A stretch of DNA of 64,000 nt from Phyto melanocephala (GCA_941918925.1 OW799234.1:67389043-67453042), one strand, 5' to 3'. Shown: positions 1 to 11,933, counted from the stretch's first letter. Notes: generated from the letters alone by a model not told the origin. Numbers and translations are program-made.

Positions 1-352
1 CTCTACCTCCCATATAACGCTTTATCTTAATATTAAATAATTTCTCTATGAATAAAGATTTTTGAAAAATAAAGGATTTTATTGAAATATCTTAGTTGTA
101 TTTATTAGCAGAAACTTTATTGACACGCCTACTTTAACGTTCACTTTCATTGAAAGAGTAAATTTACGAAAATATTTTAATAGCGTATCGAACTGACACA
201 AAAAAAGTGATACATGTTTTATTATAAAGAGATTATGCCATAGCGATTACTGTTAATAAACAAAATCATACATTCTGAGCCATAAAAGTACATCGAATTG
301 GTGGTGGGTGTTAAAAATTCGGCACAGCCGAATATAGTGCTCTTACTTGTTT
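1..352 (+). repeat. Helentron-like repeat family A, 3' part (cut by window edge)
   Basis: This is the right half of a non-autonomous repeat also present at 38219-39873, 43624-44697 and 58440-62903. It holds the family A body (direct copies of the 'gacacgcctactttaacg' block near 120), then the 3' subterminal GGTGGTGGGT, a 7-bp hairpin ATTCGGC/GCCGAAT with loop ACA, and the terminal string ending CTCTTACTTG. Complete copies have (GTCY)n tracts, matching inverted subterminal repeats and insertion in T-rich sites, the architecture described for Helentron-associated (DINE-1/mini-me-like) elements. The superfamily assignment is inference; the shared 3' terminus is seen directly. Confidence 0.75.
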
Positions 353-1996
353 CTCTTATATTTTTTACTTAAGTCCACTTTAATTTTTTATAAACAAAAA
401 GTCAAAGTACAAAAACCAAAAAAAGAAAAATAAGAAATAAGGAAATTGTACCAAAAATATATTGAGTGTATTTTTGTACTACTAGACTTGTGTTTGTACG
501 AACTTTGGTACAATTGTACCACAAATCCTAAGTATGAAACGCATAAGAAAGCACAACAAAGCATGTCTTTCGCACTGCTTACTATTTCAGCAGTTCAAAA
601 AAGAAGAATAATTTTTGGCAATAGTATTTTTTCATATTTTTCCTTAACTTGCTGCTACCTTTTTCAGCAGTGCGTAAGGGAAAGGCATGATTAAGTGTTT
701 AGTAACTGAAAAAAAAAGACCTACGAAGTGGGACATCGCATATAGAAATCATGCCTTCCCGAAGCACTCTAAAAAGCAGGTAAACACTTAGTAATCAATT
801 TGAGAAGCGCTTCTTGGTAATGAATTTATATGATAGAAAATATCTGTTTTAAGTTTCGACTAGACGTGTGTTTTGTTAAATATTTACGAAATGTGAACGG
901 AGCTATATCAATGTCTGCAATACTTAACGCACTTTCCAGATTTAATTTGCTGTGGCAAAAAACATGCAGCCTTTGCATCTGTCTCCAGTTTTAATTTATA
1001 TTGCTGTCTTTCATTTTGCAATAATAAGCCAATAAAAAATTCATATTATTTTCTGTTGTTATTATGGTTTTTTATATTTGTAATTTCTTTTTTTTTTTTT
1101 AAGTGAATATATCTTCTGTTTTATTTATATATTTTTTTTTTTTGCTGAAAACATATTGCCCTTGGTAGCTGGCTGTTGTTATTGATATTCTTCACTTAGC
1201 ACCTATTTCTTTTCTTGGTTTTTCCTTTCTTTTTCGTATTTGTTAATATTTTTGATTTTTCTAACAGCTTTTTTTTTGTTGTGTGTGGAAATGGGGAAAA
1301 AATAATAATAGAAATCACTGTAAAAGAAATATGATACCATCAGGTTTTATAAAAAGTTTCCTTAGTTTTTTCCATCTATTTATTTCATATTTAAAATGTA
1401 TAAACAGAACAAGTACTATCTGACAGTTGTTCCGTTTAGTCTGTTGGTTTCTTATGAATTTGCCGTTTTCGGTAAAGTGTTGTTGTTTGCTATTAAGGGG
1501 TGTGGTAGTGGTGGAGTTGGTTTAATAATTCTGCACAATTTTTTTCTGGTGTTTGTTTCATAAAAACATAAATCATTTTTATTTGCAAAACATTGGTGTG
1601 TTATTTTCTTTTTCTTTTGCATTTTCTTTCAGTGTTTGTGTTTGTGTTTGTGTGTGTGTGTTGTAGATGTAGCTCTTGCTGTTTCGGTGGGGAAGGTTAG
1701 CCCATTAAAAAGTGACTGATATATAATAAATGTTTATTTGCTTTGATTGCAACAATATCTTGTGATCTTAATATGAAAAAACAGCATAGAAAAGCAGCTA
1801 AAACTAGGCTAGAGAATTTAGTACAATACTAGCATACCGGCAAAAATTCTCGCTAAAAAATAATGAGATGAATGTACTAAAAAACAATTCTTCAGGACTT
1901 ACAATTTGATTTCTAAACCCATTATTTTAACACGGGAATGTCACTGGCGGCAAGTACTTACCACGCTTGCTTACAAATAGTAATAGTTATTAGGAT
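353..1996. other. AT-rich non-coding stretch
   Basis: No supported gene. It holds poly-T runs near 1089 and 1131, a TG-rich simple tract around 1633-1660 and one dispersed repeat (538-690, listed separately). The short open frames here are low complexity and resemble no protein family. Confidence 0.6.
538..690 (+). repeat. Dispersed repeat, second copy at 55932-56080
   Basis: The block from 'aaagcacaacaaag' through 'ttgctgctacctttttcagc' recurs at 55932-56080 with scattered changes and an internal size difference. No terminal repeats or coding capacity were recognised, so the class is unknown. Confidence 0.5.
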
Positions 1997-3795
1997 CGAC
2001 TTTAAATAAGGAATAAACTAAAGGCCTCATTAGTCTTTACTTTCTGTTGTCTGACCAGACCATATTTGACTTTCTTATGCAATATCTTTTTTTGTAGCAA
2101 AATTGTTAAAAAATGAAGGATATGAATTCTGCAAGTAAGTTGTTCTGAATCGAAAAAAATAAATTTAGAACCATTTCGATCACATTTGGGGCACACAAAA
2201 CCTCCCACAAGTAAAATTTCGCTAAGTGCACCTCATGGTCTGACTGGACCATAGCCTACTTTTTTGAATTATTGATTTTTAACTAACAAAGTTTACTTTA
2301 ATAATTTCTTAAAGGTGTGTTTGGCTCAATAGAAGTGTTTTTGGTGTTGCATTGTTTTTTGGTTTTAAACATTTAAATAAAATCTTTGCGAGTATTGCAC
2401 TAGCGATGAGAATGTAGACCTGCATGCTTCAAGAGAAGAGGAGGATGATTATGTGCCTGGAAATGGTGCCTTAGATCATGCGTCTGACGAGTAAGTTGAT
2501 GAATTCAACGTAGAACACGCCGATGAGTTTGATGACGAGGAAAGTGATAATGACGAGGATGATGTAATAGAAAATTTTGCTGACAGCGTTGACAAGTTTT
2601 TCAGCAAAGAAGGCATATTGTGAAAAGTAAGGCTACCAACAGCTAGTAGGCGACTAGCACACAACCTACATGATGCTATGAAACCTGGACAATCACGAAA
2701 GTTTCTGCCAAACCCGCTACAAGGAAATTTTCACACCAGACATTATTAATATAATTGTGCGTAAAACAAATCGCAAAGCATTGAAAGTGTATCTGGACCT
2801 ATCAAGTTAATCTAAAAAAACAAAATGTGCCTGTAAAGGAACTATGGGCGCCTTATTATCATGACATATACAGGGCCACAATGTCAAGCAAACGTTTCAA
2901 ACTTGTGCTACGATTCATTCGTTTCGATAACGCAAACACCCACAAAGTTCGACTTGGCTAATGTTGGTAAGTAATTTGGAATCATCATATACGCCGGCTG
3001 CAAACCTCACCGTAGATGAGCAGCTCTTTCCATATCGTGGGCGCACACGGTTTACGCAGTTCATTCCATCAAAGCCAGCTAAATATGGCATACAAGTTTG
3101 GTGGATATGTGATGCCAGATCAAATTTCCCTTATGAGATCAAACTTGTGCAGGGAAAAGTTCTATTGCGTTCGCGAATTTAACTAGGGTGAAAGAGTTGT
3201 GTAGAATTTGTCAAAAAAAAACTTTCATACAGGCTGTACTATATATTGTGATAATTGTTTTACCACGTTGTCCCTTGCAAAAAATTTATTGGAAGCACTC
3301 CTCGTTTGGTCAAGCAAGCCTTTTGTGCCATCATCCTTCAAAAATCTAAAAAACGTCAACTGCACGAAACACTATTTGGATATTATAAAGAAAACTATGC
3401 TATTAGCTCGTACGTTAAAAAAAAAAAAAAAAAAACAAAAAAGAAGACTGTAATATTGCTATCAACAGTATTGTACAAATCATAACGGCAGAAGAACCAG
3501 ATAGACCAGAAAGACTCAACATAATAGAAAAACCAAATCAAATCATTGACTACAATCATAACAAGGCGGGAATAGACAAAATGTACTAGATGGTGTATAC
3601 TTGCGATGATTGTTTTAACGATTAATTTCAATTTTTTTCAATTATAATTACATTTTAAGACTAATTTATTTTAAATAAAAACAAAATAAGTACGAAATTT
3701 CGTTTAGTTTATTTATTTGGGTGGATTTTACAATTGTGGTCTGGCCAGACCATGTGGTGCATTTAGTGGCAGTTAGGTTATAAAACATAGAAGGG
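1997..3795 (+). mobile_element. piggyBac-like DNA transposon, decayed
   Basis: The right end is clear: ...CATAGAAGGG followed by TTAA at 3796-3799, the standard piggyBac target. Near-palindromic motifs of the type TGGTCTGGCCAGACCA lie near both ends (about 2050, 2236 and 3740). The left end is uncertain; a diverged end may begin at a TTAA just before 2005. The element encloses a transposase pseudogene. Confidence 0.7.
2406..3480 (+). pseudogene. piggyBac transposase pseudogene
   Basis: Translated pieces match the DDE_Tnp_1_7 (piggyBac) family in order: an acidic N-terminal segment (2406-2580), a piece reading LWAPYYHDIYRATMSSKRF (frame shifts near 2850), then the catalytic region with NLTVDEQLFPYRGR and KPAKYGIQVWW (2961-3182), then YCDNCFTTLSLAKNLLE (about 3245-3300). 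The aspartates of TVDEQ and YCDN are visible. At least four stops or frameshifts separate the pieces and an A-run at 3418-3435 disrupts the C-terminal part. It cannot encode an active transposase. Confidence 0.85.
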
Positions 3796-3799
3796 TTAA

Positions 3800-4337
3800 A
3801 ATAAAAGGCACGTTAATAACAGCTGTTACTCTTTCAATGGCCGTCCCTTAACGTTGAGTTCTATTTTCTACAAATTTCTCCGCAACAGAACATAACGAAA
3901 AAGTAACAACAAACCACTAATTCTGCCTTAAGTGCTTACATTTAGAGCACTAAATAAGTACTTAATTTTAATAACATAAAATCCCTTTAATATTTTGGGC
4001 TTACAGAAGTTGTTGGGCTCTTTTAAGGAGGAAAGTTCGGTGTGATTATTCAGTGAAATGTTAGTTTGAAATTAAGAATTCAGTGAAATTCCATTAGTCA
4101 TCAGTATGCTAATGAGCTGTTTTGCCGCTAATGTCAAAAATGTTTTTGCTTATACTCTAAGTGTGTTAAACTAAATGAGAATTATAAAAAGTTATGCATG
4201 TGTGTGTATATAAGCAAGTGTCTGAAAAATAAGTACTTAAATATCACTAATAAGTCAAGTCAAGACTAAAACACTTCTTAATAAGACAGAAAATATGTAA
4301 TAGTCGTCGAAAAGTATTTTGTTTAATAAGTTCAAGA
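3800..4337. other. AT-rich non-coding stretch
   Basis: Nothing coding is visible. Several AAGTACTTA-type words recur (3950-4240) and also occur near 54300, which may mark an old unrecognised repeat. Confidence 0.4.
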
Positions 4338-4612
4338 CATTATTTAGTTTTTGCTGGGATGTACTGCGGAAGACCCATTTAACCGTAATCTAGTTGTAAT
4401 GTTTGTTTTGCTGTTTTTTTACCATACCTTATACCGTTTTGCTAGATCAACTAGATGCAAAAAAATTATAATGCCAAAATTTCATACTCTCGTTTCTGAG
4501 TGGCAGTTTTTCATAAATGCTATTCGTCTTTGGAGTGCTCTTCCTCGCAATCAACAAACAAATAGCAAAGCAATTAATTTAAAAAAAAATTCTATTTAAT
4601 TATTTTTCTTAA
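4338..4612 (+). pseudogene. LINE ORF2 C-terminal fragment
   Basis: The frame from 4351 carries the signature found after the reverse transcriptase domain of jockey/CR1/I-type LINEs: a basic RFARSTRCKKIIMPKF segment, then FFINAIRLWSALP. This matches the end of the LINE at 23594-27005 (LFYKGLQLYNSLP) and a similar fragment at 49670. Only the 3' end survives, consistent with a 5'-truncated insertion. No clear target duplication was found. Confidence 0.6.
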
Positions 4613-4679
4613 GCGTTTTAAATTTTATTTTTTTGTTGAAGGGCCATTATTACAACTTACTTACTTAATGTTAATAAAA

Positions 4680-5224
4680 CAGGGTTGCAAAATGAGAACA
4701 TCAAAATTGTACCAAGAAGCTCATAAAATTGTACCTTTTTGACCCCAATTGTACAAAAAAATTTTATTTTAAATTTTTTTTTTAATTTAAATAAAAGCCA
4801 GAAAAAAACACAAACATAGCATAAAATTGTACATAAAAATTCATTTTTGTAATATTAAAATTAACATTTGTACTTAAAAATTCATTTATACTTTAAAAGT
4901 ATATCTTTAAAAAAAAGAAACTGCACTAAGATATATGTATACATATATATGTACATATTTAAACATAAAATAAATTGCATAAAAAGTCTAAAAGTTGTTT
5001 GAAAATAAACAGGTGAATGCAAACAATAAATCACAAAGAAATGATAGCAAAAATGAGTTGCCATCGTAAATCAATCAAGACGATAAACTAGGGAAATTCT
5101 ATAAAAAAAACATAAACTGAGAAAGTTAGTAAATTGTACTAAATGGGTAATTGGTGTACCATTGTACTTTTGAGGTTTAAATTGTACCACAAATAGTACA
5201 ATTGTACCAACTTTTGCAACCCTG
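4680..5224. mobile_element. hAT-type MITE with 8-bp target duplication
   Basis: The 545-bp element begins CAGGGTTGCAAAA and ends with its exact reverse complement. It is flanked by a perfect 8-bp duplication TAATAAAA (4672-4679 and 5225-5232). CAG-type ends with 8-bp duplications are diagnostic of hAT transposons. The interior is AT-rich, has repeated 'attgtacc' words near both ends and no transposase, so it is non-autonomous. Confidence 0.9.
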
Positions 5225-5556
5225 TAATAAAAAATAACGTTTGTTAACGTGAGCAATAAACTGACCATTATGATCTGAATATTTTGGAGGACAAAAACTT
5301 TATTTTAATTTAATAAAAAATTCTCAATTAATTCAATTATTGCAAAATAATAATTTAAAAATTTATCATTAATTATTTTTCGTTATTACAACCTCCCTAT
5401 AAAATAAATTTTTTGTTGTTTTAAATATGGCAGCACCAAAGCAAATGCTGAACAAATTAATTAGTTTTTTAAAAAACAAAGTGGCAACGACAAGCAAATA
5501 GTAAACAATTATACGGTAGAAAATATGGTAACTTTTAATTTATAAACCTCACGTTA

Positions 5557-6089
5557 TAGCATGTTCACACGGACAGCAAATATCGAGGTTCGCTCTCTCG
5601 TTCAAGGTTCGCGACCGAATCTTGATTAAATCTACAAGATTCGCCATACAAAATTTTGAGAGCGAATCTACCTGGTTCATTTTGAATCTTGATGCGAATC
5701 TCGAAAAATTTGCTATCATCTCTAATTTTGATAACAAAAAATCTCTAATTTATCTGTACTGGCTATCAAAAACAAAAATAAACAAAGGAAAACAGAAAAA
5801 ATATTGTGTGCAAAAAATTATTGTGGAAATAAAAAATATATGTTTAAACATACATACATATATGTATATTTAAATTAAAATGGAAAAAAGAGAAATAGTG
5901 AAACGTATCTTAAAGTGTAGAAGAATGATTTCAATAAACCCCAGAAAAAACAAAAAGCCGCGTTAAATAATTAAAAAATAAAAAATAAAAATGTCAAAGT
6001 GAAACAAGAACTATCGTCTGAACGGCAGGGTTCGCATTCGAGATTCAGAGAGCGAACCACGAGATTCATATTGCCGTGTGAGCATAGCA
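5557..6089. mobile_element. MITE with TTA target duplication (PIF/Harbinger-type)
   Basis: Imperfect terminal inverted repeats of about 43 bp run inward from TAGCATGTTCACACGG on the left and, reverse-complemented, TGCTATGCTCACACGG on the right. Both include GGTTCGCTCTC. TTA occurs immediately outside both ends (5554-5556 and 6090-6092). A TWA target duplication is typical of PIF/Harbinger; no transposase is present. Confidence 0.75.
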
Positions 6090-6352
6090 TTAAAAGTTAG
6101 AGGTAGAGTGATCTTCCCTTTAACATATCAGACACTTTTAGGTTAAAGTGTAGTTGTAATAACGAAAAACTAGTTATCTGTCCGATAACATCCTAACTTT
6201 AGTTATCGGTAAGTTATAATAATGGCCCTAAATGTTTTATTATTTTGATTAAATATCTTATTATTATTTTATTGATTTATTAAAAATTTCTGGTTATTAG
6301 AGTTTAGTTTATTGTTTGTTTTTTTTTATGTTTAAAAATCGAATTTAATTTT

Positions 6353-6977
6353 TTTATACCCTTTACCTGTGGTGCACAAGGGTAATTTCCGTTTGTAATT
6401 TCTACAATTTTCATTTCCAACCCCATAAAGTATATATTTTCTGAAAGCTTATGTCCATCTGCCCGTCTGTCCATGTGTTGGTTGAAATCAACTTTTAGAA
6501 GCAACTATATGTTCCTCAGATCTGTATATGATATCAATCTCTTGGAAATATCCAGGAATGAATCGCTATTGAAATTCAGCTCAATCGCCCTATAACTTTC
6601 TGCGATATGAGCAAAAAACCACGACCACCTCGTTTTTTTACACAATTACAACAACAACCTTCATACATATATATATGTAAAAATCATAAAAAAAAAAAAA
6701 TTACAAAAAAAATATATTAAAAATAAAAAAAAAATAATAAAAAAAAATACAAAAAAAAATAAAAAAAAATAATAAAATATAAATAAAATATTAAATAAAA
6801 TAAAATTTTTTTGGCTCAGCTGGGATTCGATGCCACATTTATTTTAACCAGTATATGTATACATATGTACGTATTTTATATGAGATGAATAGTGATACAA
6901 ACAATTGTTATTGCATGACTACACGTTGTGAAGGGTATATAAGATTCGGCACGGCCGAATATATCACTGTTACTTGT
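6353..6977 (+). repeat. Helentron-like repeat family B (mini-me/DINE-1-like)
   Basis: A full-length but diverged copy. It has the 5' TATACCC start, the conserved 'cataaagtatatattttctgaaagctt' block, a (GTCY)-like tract near 6450, a long A/T tract (6680-6800), 'ggctcagctgggattcgatgcca', then the 3' subterminal GTGAAGGGTATATAAGATT, hairpin ATTCGGC/GCCGAAT and terminal TTACTTG. The tiny open frames within are not genes. Confidence 0.8.
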
Positions 6978-7078
6978 TTATCTTGTATTTAATTTTTATT
7001 TGTTATGGCAAAATAATTTGTACAAATTTAAATTCCTGCACTATAATAAAAAATATTGCCTTGTTGTGAAAGAAAACT

Positions 7079-7105
7079 ATAAATAAATAAATAAATAAAT
7101 AAATA
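7079..7105. repeat. (AAAT)n microsatellite
   Basis: About six AAAT units in a row. Such tracts form the 3' tails of the LINEs at 49670 and 60094, so this may mark an old insertion, but no coding remnant adjoins it. Confidence 0.7.
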
Positions 7106-7304
7106 TACAAAAAACACTTTTTTGCAAAAGCAATTTTGATCTATTTATCATTGTTGACTCAATATGAAAAGTTGTTAGCAGCAAATTAAAACGCTTTATA
7201 CGAAACTGTAAAAAGTACTTTCTACAATATTTATTTGCAACTTTTAAATATGTATGTATATATATAGATGTGTATATATTCTTATAGATAAGGAAGTCGA
7301 TTTA

Positions 7305-7728
7305 GCTACGTCTCTTTGACAGACGTTCGTGTGAGTGTGGAAATCAAATTTTTGAAGCCACCGCATGTCAAGGGGACTCATATATTATATGGATTTATCA
7401 CAAATGCTTTCGAGAATTTTGCTTTTTAAAATTAGCAACTTCGATCGACTTGCATCTTTTAATATATTTATTATAAGATTATGTTTAATTAACAAAGTTT
7501 TTTTCACTTATTTACTGTACGTCGCACGAATAAGATCACACACAATAAATATGTATGGACATGCTGACATGCCACTAATCAATAACATCAAGGATTGAGC
7601 AAATGTAAATAGGAGAAAGATTAAGGAAAATCTGTCTCACAAAAAACTTATATATGCATAAAGTTACACATTGACACTTCTGTGAAGGGTATTTAAAATT
7701 TCGACTATTGCGGTATTGCTTGTTTCTT
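7305..7728 (+). repeat. Degenerate family B repeat
   Basis: The left part resembles the family B segment 'gtatgttgaaatcaactttttgaagcc', and the right part is a decayed 3' end reading GTGAAGGGTATTTAAAATT followed by a broken hairpin and GCTTGTTTC. The middle (7365-7598) is open in one frame but matches no protein. Confidence 0.5.
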
Positions 7729-7923
7729 TTAAAGCTGTTTAAAAATTCACTACTCCGCTCACAAATGTACTTTAAAAAAAATAGCTATTTACCAACCAGC
7801 AGCCGAAAAGTTGAATTATAACTGGTTACTTTTAGAATTCTGTGATACAAAAAACACATTAGTGGAAATCACCCTACGTTGCAAACAGATTATGCAAATG
7901 TTTCAGATCTTGCAAGTCTAGTA

Positions 7924-8826
7924 CAGTGAACTCGCAGAAACGTAAAGATCCAGTAGCATGAACTACCCAAGAACATGAACATATTTTTTATTACATCGAC
8001 TACTCTAAAACGTGAACTTTTTATCGAACGTTAAAATTCAATTTTGTAACTCATTTAACATTTTTGGGATTCCCCACAGAAGAATTTCGTAGTTTGTTTG
8101 TTGTAAACAACTTTTGTTGCATGATAATTAGCTTTAGTATTAATGCGGCAGATCTACTGGAAGCATCTCTCTATGCTGACTATACATATAGGTATATAAA
8201 TAATTTAAACAAGTGATCTCTAAAAATATTTTTATTGAAAATATGTGTTAGAAAAAACCAAAAGTGTTAAATCTTCAAGAAAAGTCAGATATTTTTAAGC
8301 CTTTACGCAAAGGTTCATCTGTAACTGGTTTGTCGAAAAAGTATAATGTCGCCAAATCGACGATTTGTTCAATATGAAACAATAAAGATACAATTTCGAA
8401 ATGCGTTCGTTTCGGAGATTCCAAAAATGGAAAAATCTCTGTACAAATGGTTTACTCAACTTCGAAATAAAAACCTACCGGTTAGCGGCATTATGATTAA
8501 AAGAAAGCTACTGAATTGCACAATCAAATATATGAAAATAACCATGCTAAACCTCTATTTCGGATGAATTCAATAAATAATTTAGAAATAAGTATCTTAA
8601 AAACCCTTTTGCAAACCATAGTAACTATATAGTACATTAAAATATGGCAGAAACTTACAAAAAGTTGAATCAGAGGTGAAAATAACGTACATACTTTATT
8701 TTAATTAAAATAAAAGTTAAAAGAGACTAAGATAAGTTATAGAAAAAATGCAATCTAAAACGTGAACGAAATTGAAAACGTGAACACCCTTGGTAAAAAT
8801 TAGTACACGTTTCTGCGAGTTTACTG
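7924..8826 (+). mobile_element. pogo-type DNA transposon, internally deleted
   Basis: The 903-bp element starts CAGTGAACTCGCAGAAACGT and ends with the inverse of CAGTAAACTCGCAGAAACGT. TA occurs on each side (7922-7923, 8827-8828). CAGT ends with TA targets and an encoded CENP-B-type DNA-binding region identify the pogo/Tigger group. 'cgtgaac' words are repeated next to both ends. The catalytic DDE domain is missing. Confidence 0.85.
8252..8570 (+). pseudogene. pogo transposase N-terminal DNA-binding remnant
   Basis: The first frame reads a Psq/CENP-B-N type helix-turn-helix: VLNLQEKSDIF, then LRKGSSVTGLSKKYNVAKST and a stop. A shifted frame from about 8430 gives the start of the second CENP-B-type helix-turn-helix (EKSLYKWFTQLRNKNLPVSG). 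Both normally bind the transposon ends. Frameshifts and absence of the DDE domain make it a pseudogene. Confidence 0.75.
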
Positions 8827-9194
8827 TACATATTCTATTGCAAACGTTGCTTTTGAAAATTTCCAACTGTTTTTGGTACAAAAAAAAAAATAAGTGCTAG
8901 TGTGGGAAATGTAATTTTAGTGTATATTGTTTGTGTGGTGTTGCAAACTTTAGAACATATACTATACTTGCAAGATCAGCAACACTTGCATGATCTGTTT
9001 GCAGCGAAGGGTGATTTCCGCTATTATAATAAATTATAATTGGAGTATTCGCAATAAGTCCTAAAATTGTAGAATTTTGTAATATTTGAAATTTAATTTT
9101 TTAATTTCAATAATGACTTAATGACAGTACGACACTTAGGATACCTTGTGAACTTACCAAATATATTAAAATAAAGATCAGTGCAAATACGTTA

Positions 9195-9593
9195 GGCCCC
9201 TTTCGCATTAGGCAACTATAATTGCGCAAGTATAATTTTAATTTTTATTTATTTTCTTTTGAACTTGTTGTTATGTTCACATTGAGCAACTTGGTTGCTC
9301 AATTTCTTCCAGTTTCTTCCAATTTCTCATCATTTTTAAATATTTGATTCACTCATAAACAAATAAAATTTTCACACACACAAAATTACACAACACACCG
9401 AAGAAGAAATAAAAGACAATGTCAAAAACAAATAAGTATTCCAAGAAAAGAATGACGGCAGAAGCAGAATTTCCAAGTACAAGCAAGTCTGTACTCAAAT
9501 CTCGGTAATTCATTCCCCTTCACACCGACCTTTCCTCTCACACCAACAAACACAAGAATTGCGCAATTATAGTTGCCTAATGCGAAAGGGGCC
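9195..9593. mobile_element. MITE with perfect 35-bp TIRs and TTA duplication
   Basis: The 399-bp element has 35-bp terminal inverted repeats with no mismatch, starting GGCCCCTTTCGCATTAGG and ending in ATAATTGCGCAA. It is flanked by TTA at 9192-9194 and 9594-9596. The GG start and TWA target fit PIF/Harbinger. Perfect repeats suggest recent insertion or recent amplification. No open frame. Confidence 0.9.
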
Positions 9594-9596
9594 TTA

Positions 9597-11141
9597 TTAT
9601 TCTTTTGTTTAAATTAACATTATGGATAAAATTTTATTAATGTCTTACAGGCAGGACACTATTTTGTGCTTTAAAGCAATAATGTTTGCAACGATCCCTG
9701 ATTACTTTATAAGGTATGAAATAATGACAACTAGTTTCACAAATTTTAGACGATTTTAGGTAATAATGGTTTAGACAAATTGGTGAGGTTCGTTATTTTA
9801 TAACCGCATTCATTCAAAAAGGGAAATATTATTATTTATTCAACAAAGTTTTTTGTTTAACAAATATCGAAAAACTTCTTTTGACTTAATTTATGCATAA
9901 TTATTTCGAACTTGTCTTCTTAAACTTAAAGGCATACCATCCCGTCAAAATAAGCAGCCTTTATTATGGCTTTATTCGTGTTTAACCTTTAGACAAAAAA
10001 TACAGTAAAAACCATTAAATGTACTACGTAGTACCAGCAATGGTAGTAGTCATAGTGGTAGTCTCTGGACTATTACTAAATAGCAGCACAAGTACAAGTA
10101 ATTTTATACCTTAAGGGAGTTAGAGAGATCGAGAATGAAATGTGTTTGTTTGGTTAGAGTACTGTAACAGTTAAGTGTCATATTTCATGCAATATATTAG
10201 AAATATTTAACAAATTTCCACACACAAACACACACACATACACACACACATGCACAAAACCATTTAGTTACACTCATTTGTATAAAGAAAAACTAAAAGA
10301 AAAAATTGTTTTTAGCATAAAGCAAAGGGAAAGAAGAATATGTGTAGACTGTTTGTTATTTGTGTTTTTATGTAAATGTTAGATCGTAGTAGGAATACAA
10401 TACATGCACAATACGTGTAAATGCTCTACCAAAGAAAGCTTATCTTTTCGACATGGTTTTTTGACTCAAAAGTAATTGCAAGAATTATGTTGTTACGAAC
10501 TGTGTTAATGTGTTTGTGTGTGTCTGTTCATTTCTTCAACAATAATAATATTGTTTTGAATGTTGATGTTGTTGTAGTAATGTGTGTATCTGTAAGGTTT
10601 CTTATTTGTTGAAATTTTCTATTTTCTATGGTAATCGTCTGGTTTAAGTGTTTTAATGATTTATTTAAACATTGCAAATTACTTACATACTACACACTAT
10701 ACTTGTATTAGTTCTTAATAAATTTCAATTAATTTCTAGAAATTTATTATAAAAATTTTAAATAGTAAAGTAAAGGATTTCTAATAATGGGGCGCTGAAA
10801 TAAACCACGACACAATTGAAATTGTCAACACGATTTTAGTAAATATTATTAGAGCAAGTGAATGATTGTTCACTTCAGTAGTGAATAATTGTATTTAGAA
10901 GTGATTGTGTGATCAGATAGGTTGGGAAATAACAGAAAATGGGGTCTGTATCAAAAAGATTTTTGGACATACTGCGGCCATGGTTGGGAATGGGCGATTG
11001 GAGTAATACCCCCTTGCTCCCTATAAAAAGGTGTTTCAATCTTGTTTGTTTGTTTTTGTGTCCAGTGTTTTTTTATATTGTGACGTCTGCACAAGGGTTA
11101 AGAACCCCCCTTATGGAATAAACCGAATGAGCTAGAAGATG
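9597..11141. other. Non-coding stretch with CA/TG tracts and a promoter-like patch
   Basis: CA-rich (10200-10255) and TG-rich (10500-10600) tracts occur. Sequence from about 10920 to 11140 is distinctly richer in G and C, has a TATA-like CTATAAAAAGG at about 11020 and AATAAA at 11117, and continues past the Transib-like insertion to about 13990. It could be a solo LTR or other promoter-bearing repeat, but LTR ends and a target duplication could not be defined. Confidence 0.35.
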
Positions 11142-11900
11142 CGGCGCACAGTGAGCTATTTGCAGGGTCTAGCCGGTAAAAAATCAAACTCAATTTTTTG
11201 TGTTTTAATGATTCAGACATAATAAGAATTGGCCAATTAGATAAAAAAAGTAGCCATGGGTGTTTTGAACCGTCTAATAGCCATAATTTTGTAGGTCAAA
11301 GATAAAGTTTCAAAAACTATGTTTTTCAATTCCATTCGCATTAAAGACATCTTAATAAAATTTTTATCATTTTTAGTACAAACGCTGCTCTAGAATTTTG
11401 GGTGGAACATATTTTGCTTAGAAAGATATGCTCGTTTTAATAAAAGTAAGAACAATTATCATATGTTTAGAGAAGTGCCTATAAAGTTGTCTCAAATTAG
11501 GGGTTTTGTCGATGAAAATTAGCATAATATTTGATATAAGTTGGACCATCTCATTGGTGACATGAAAAGACATAAACTTAAAACTTCGCTCAAACACTCT
11601 CTACATTATATTCTCTTAGATCTTGAATGATTTTTACTTCGCACGACTGCGCATCAATGTAATATTTCAAGTCAAAGTCAAGTGTAAGACAAAGCAAATT
11701 ACTTTCTCCTCTCTTTTACTCCCCAGAATCTCATTAAATATCGATAGAGAAAACTCAACTTAGGTTCCTTTTTTACAATTATTTTTGTATTTACGGTTTC
11801 ATTTTCTTGCTTATATTTGTTTTTATTGCTCCATGTTCTTATATAAAGGGTGTTTTTTTAAGCCCGATAGAACTTGAAATTGTAAAAAATAACACAAAAA

Positions 11901-11933
11901 TTATATATGATTTTTCCAAGCTTGAGATCAACT

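Larger units (their letters stand above)
7861..9022. mobile_element. Long-TIR MITE interrupted by a pogo-like element
   Basis: Two inverted repeats of about 56 bp (7861-7916 and 8967-9022) begin AGTGGAAATCACCC and AGCGGAAATCACCC and run inward to a shared GATCTTGCAAG. After removal of the pogo-like insertion at 7924-8826 the element would be about 260 bp. A short target duplication is likely (ATT is possible) but ambiguous. No coding sequence of its own. Confidence 0.7.

Noticed and set aside
446..694. Short open frame in the first kilobase
   Set aside because: It overlaps a dispersed repeat and shows no domain, codon bias or conserved start context.
2002..2208. Minus-strand frame with a CPKC motif near the piggyBac left end
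   Set aside because: It lies opposite to the transposase and has only one Cys pair; the second half is hydrophobic noise.
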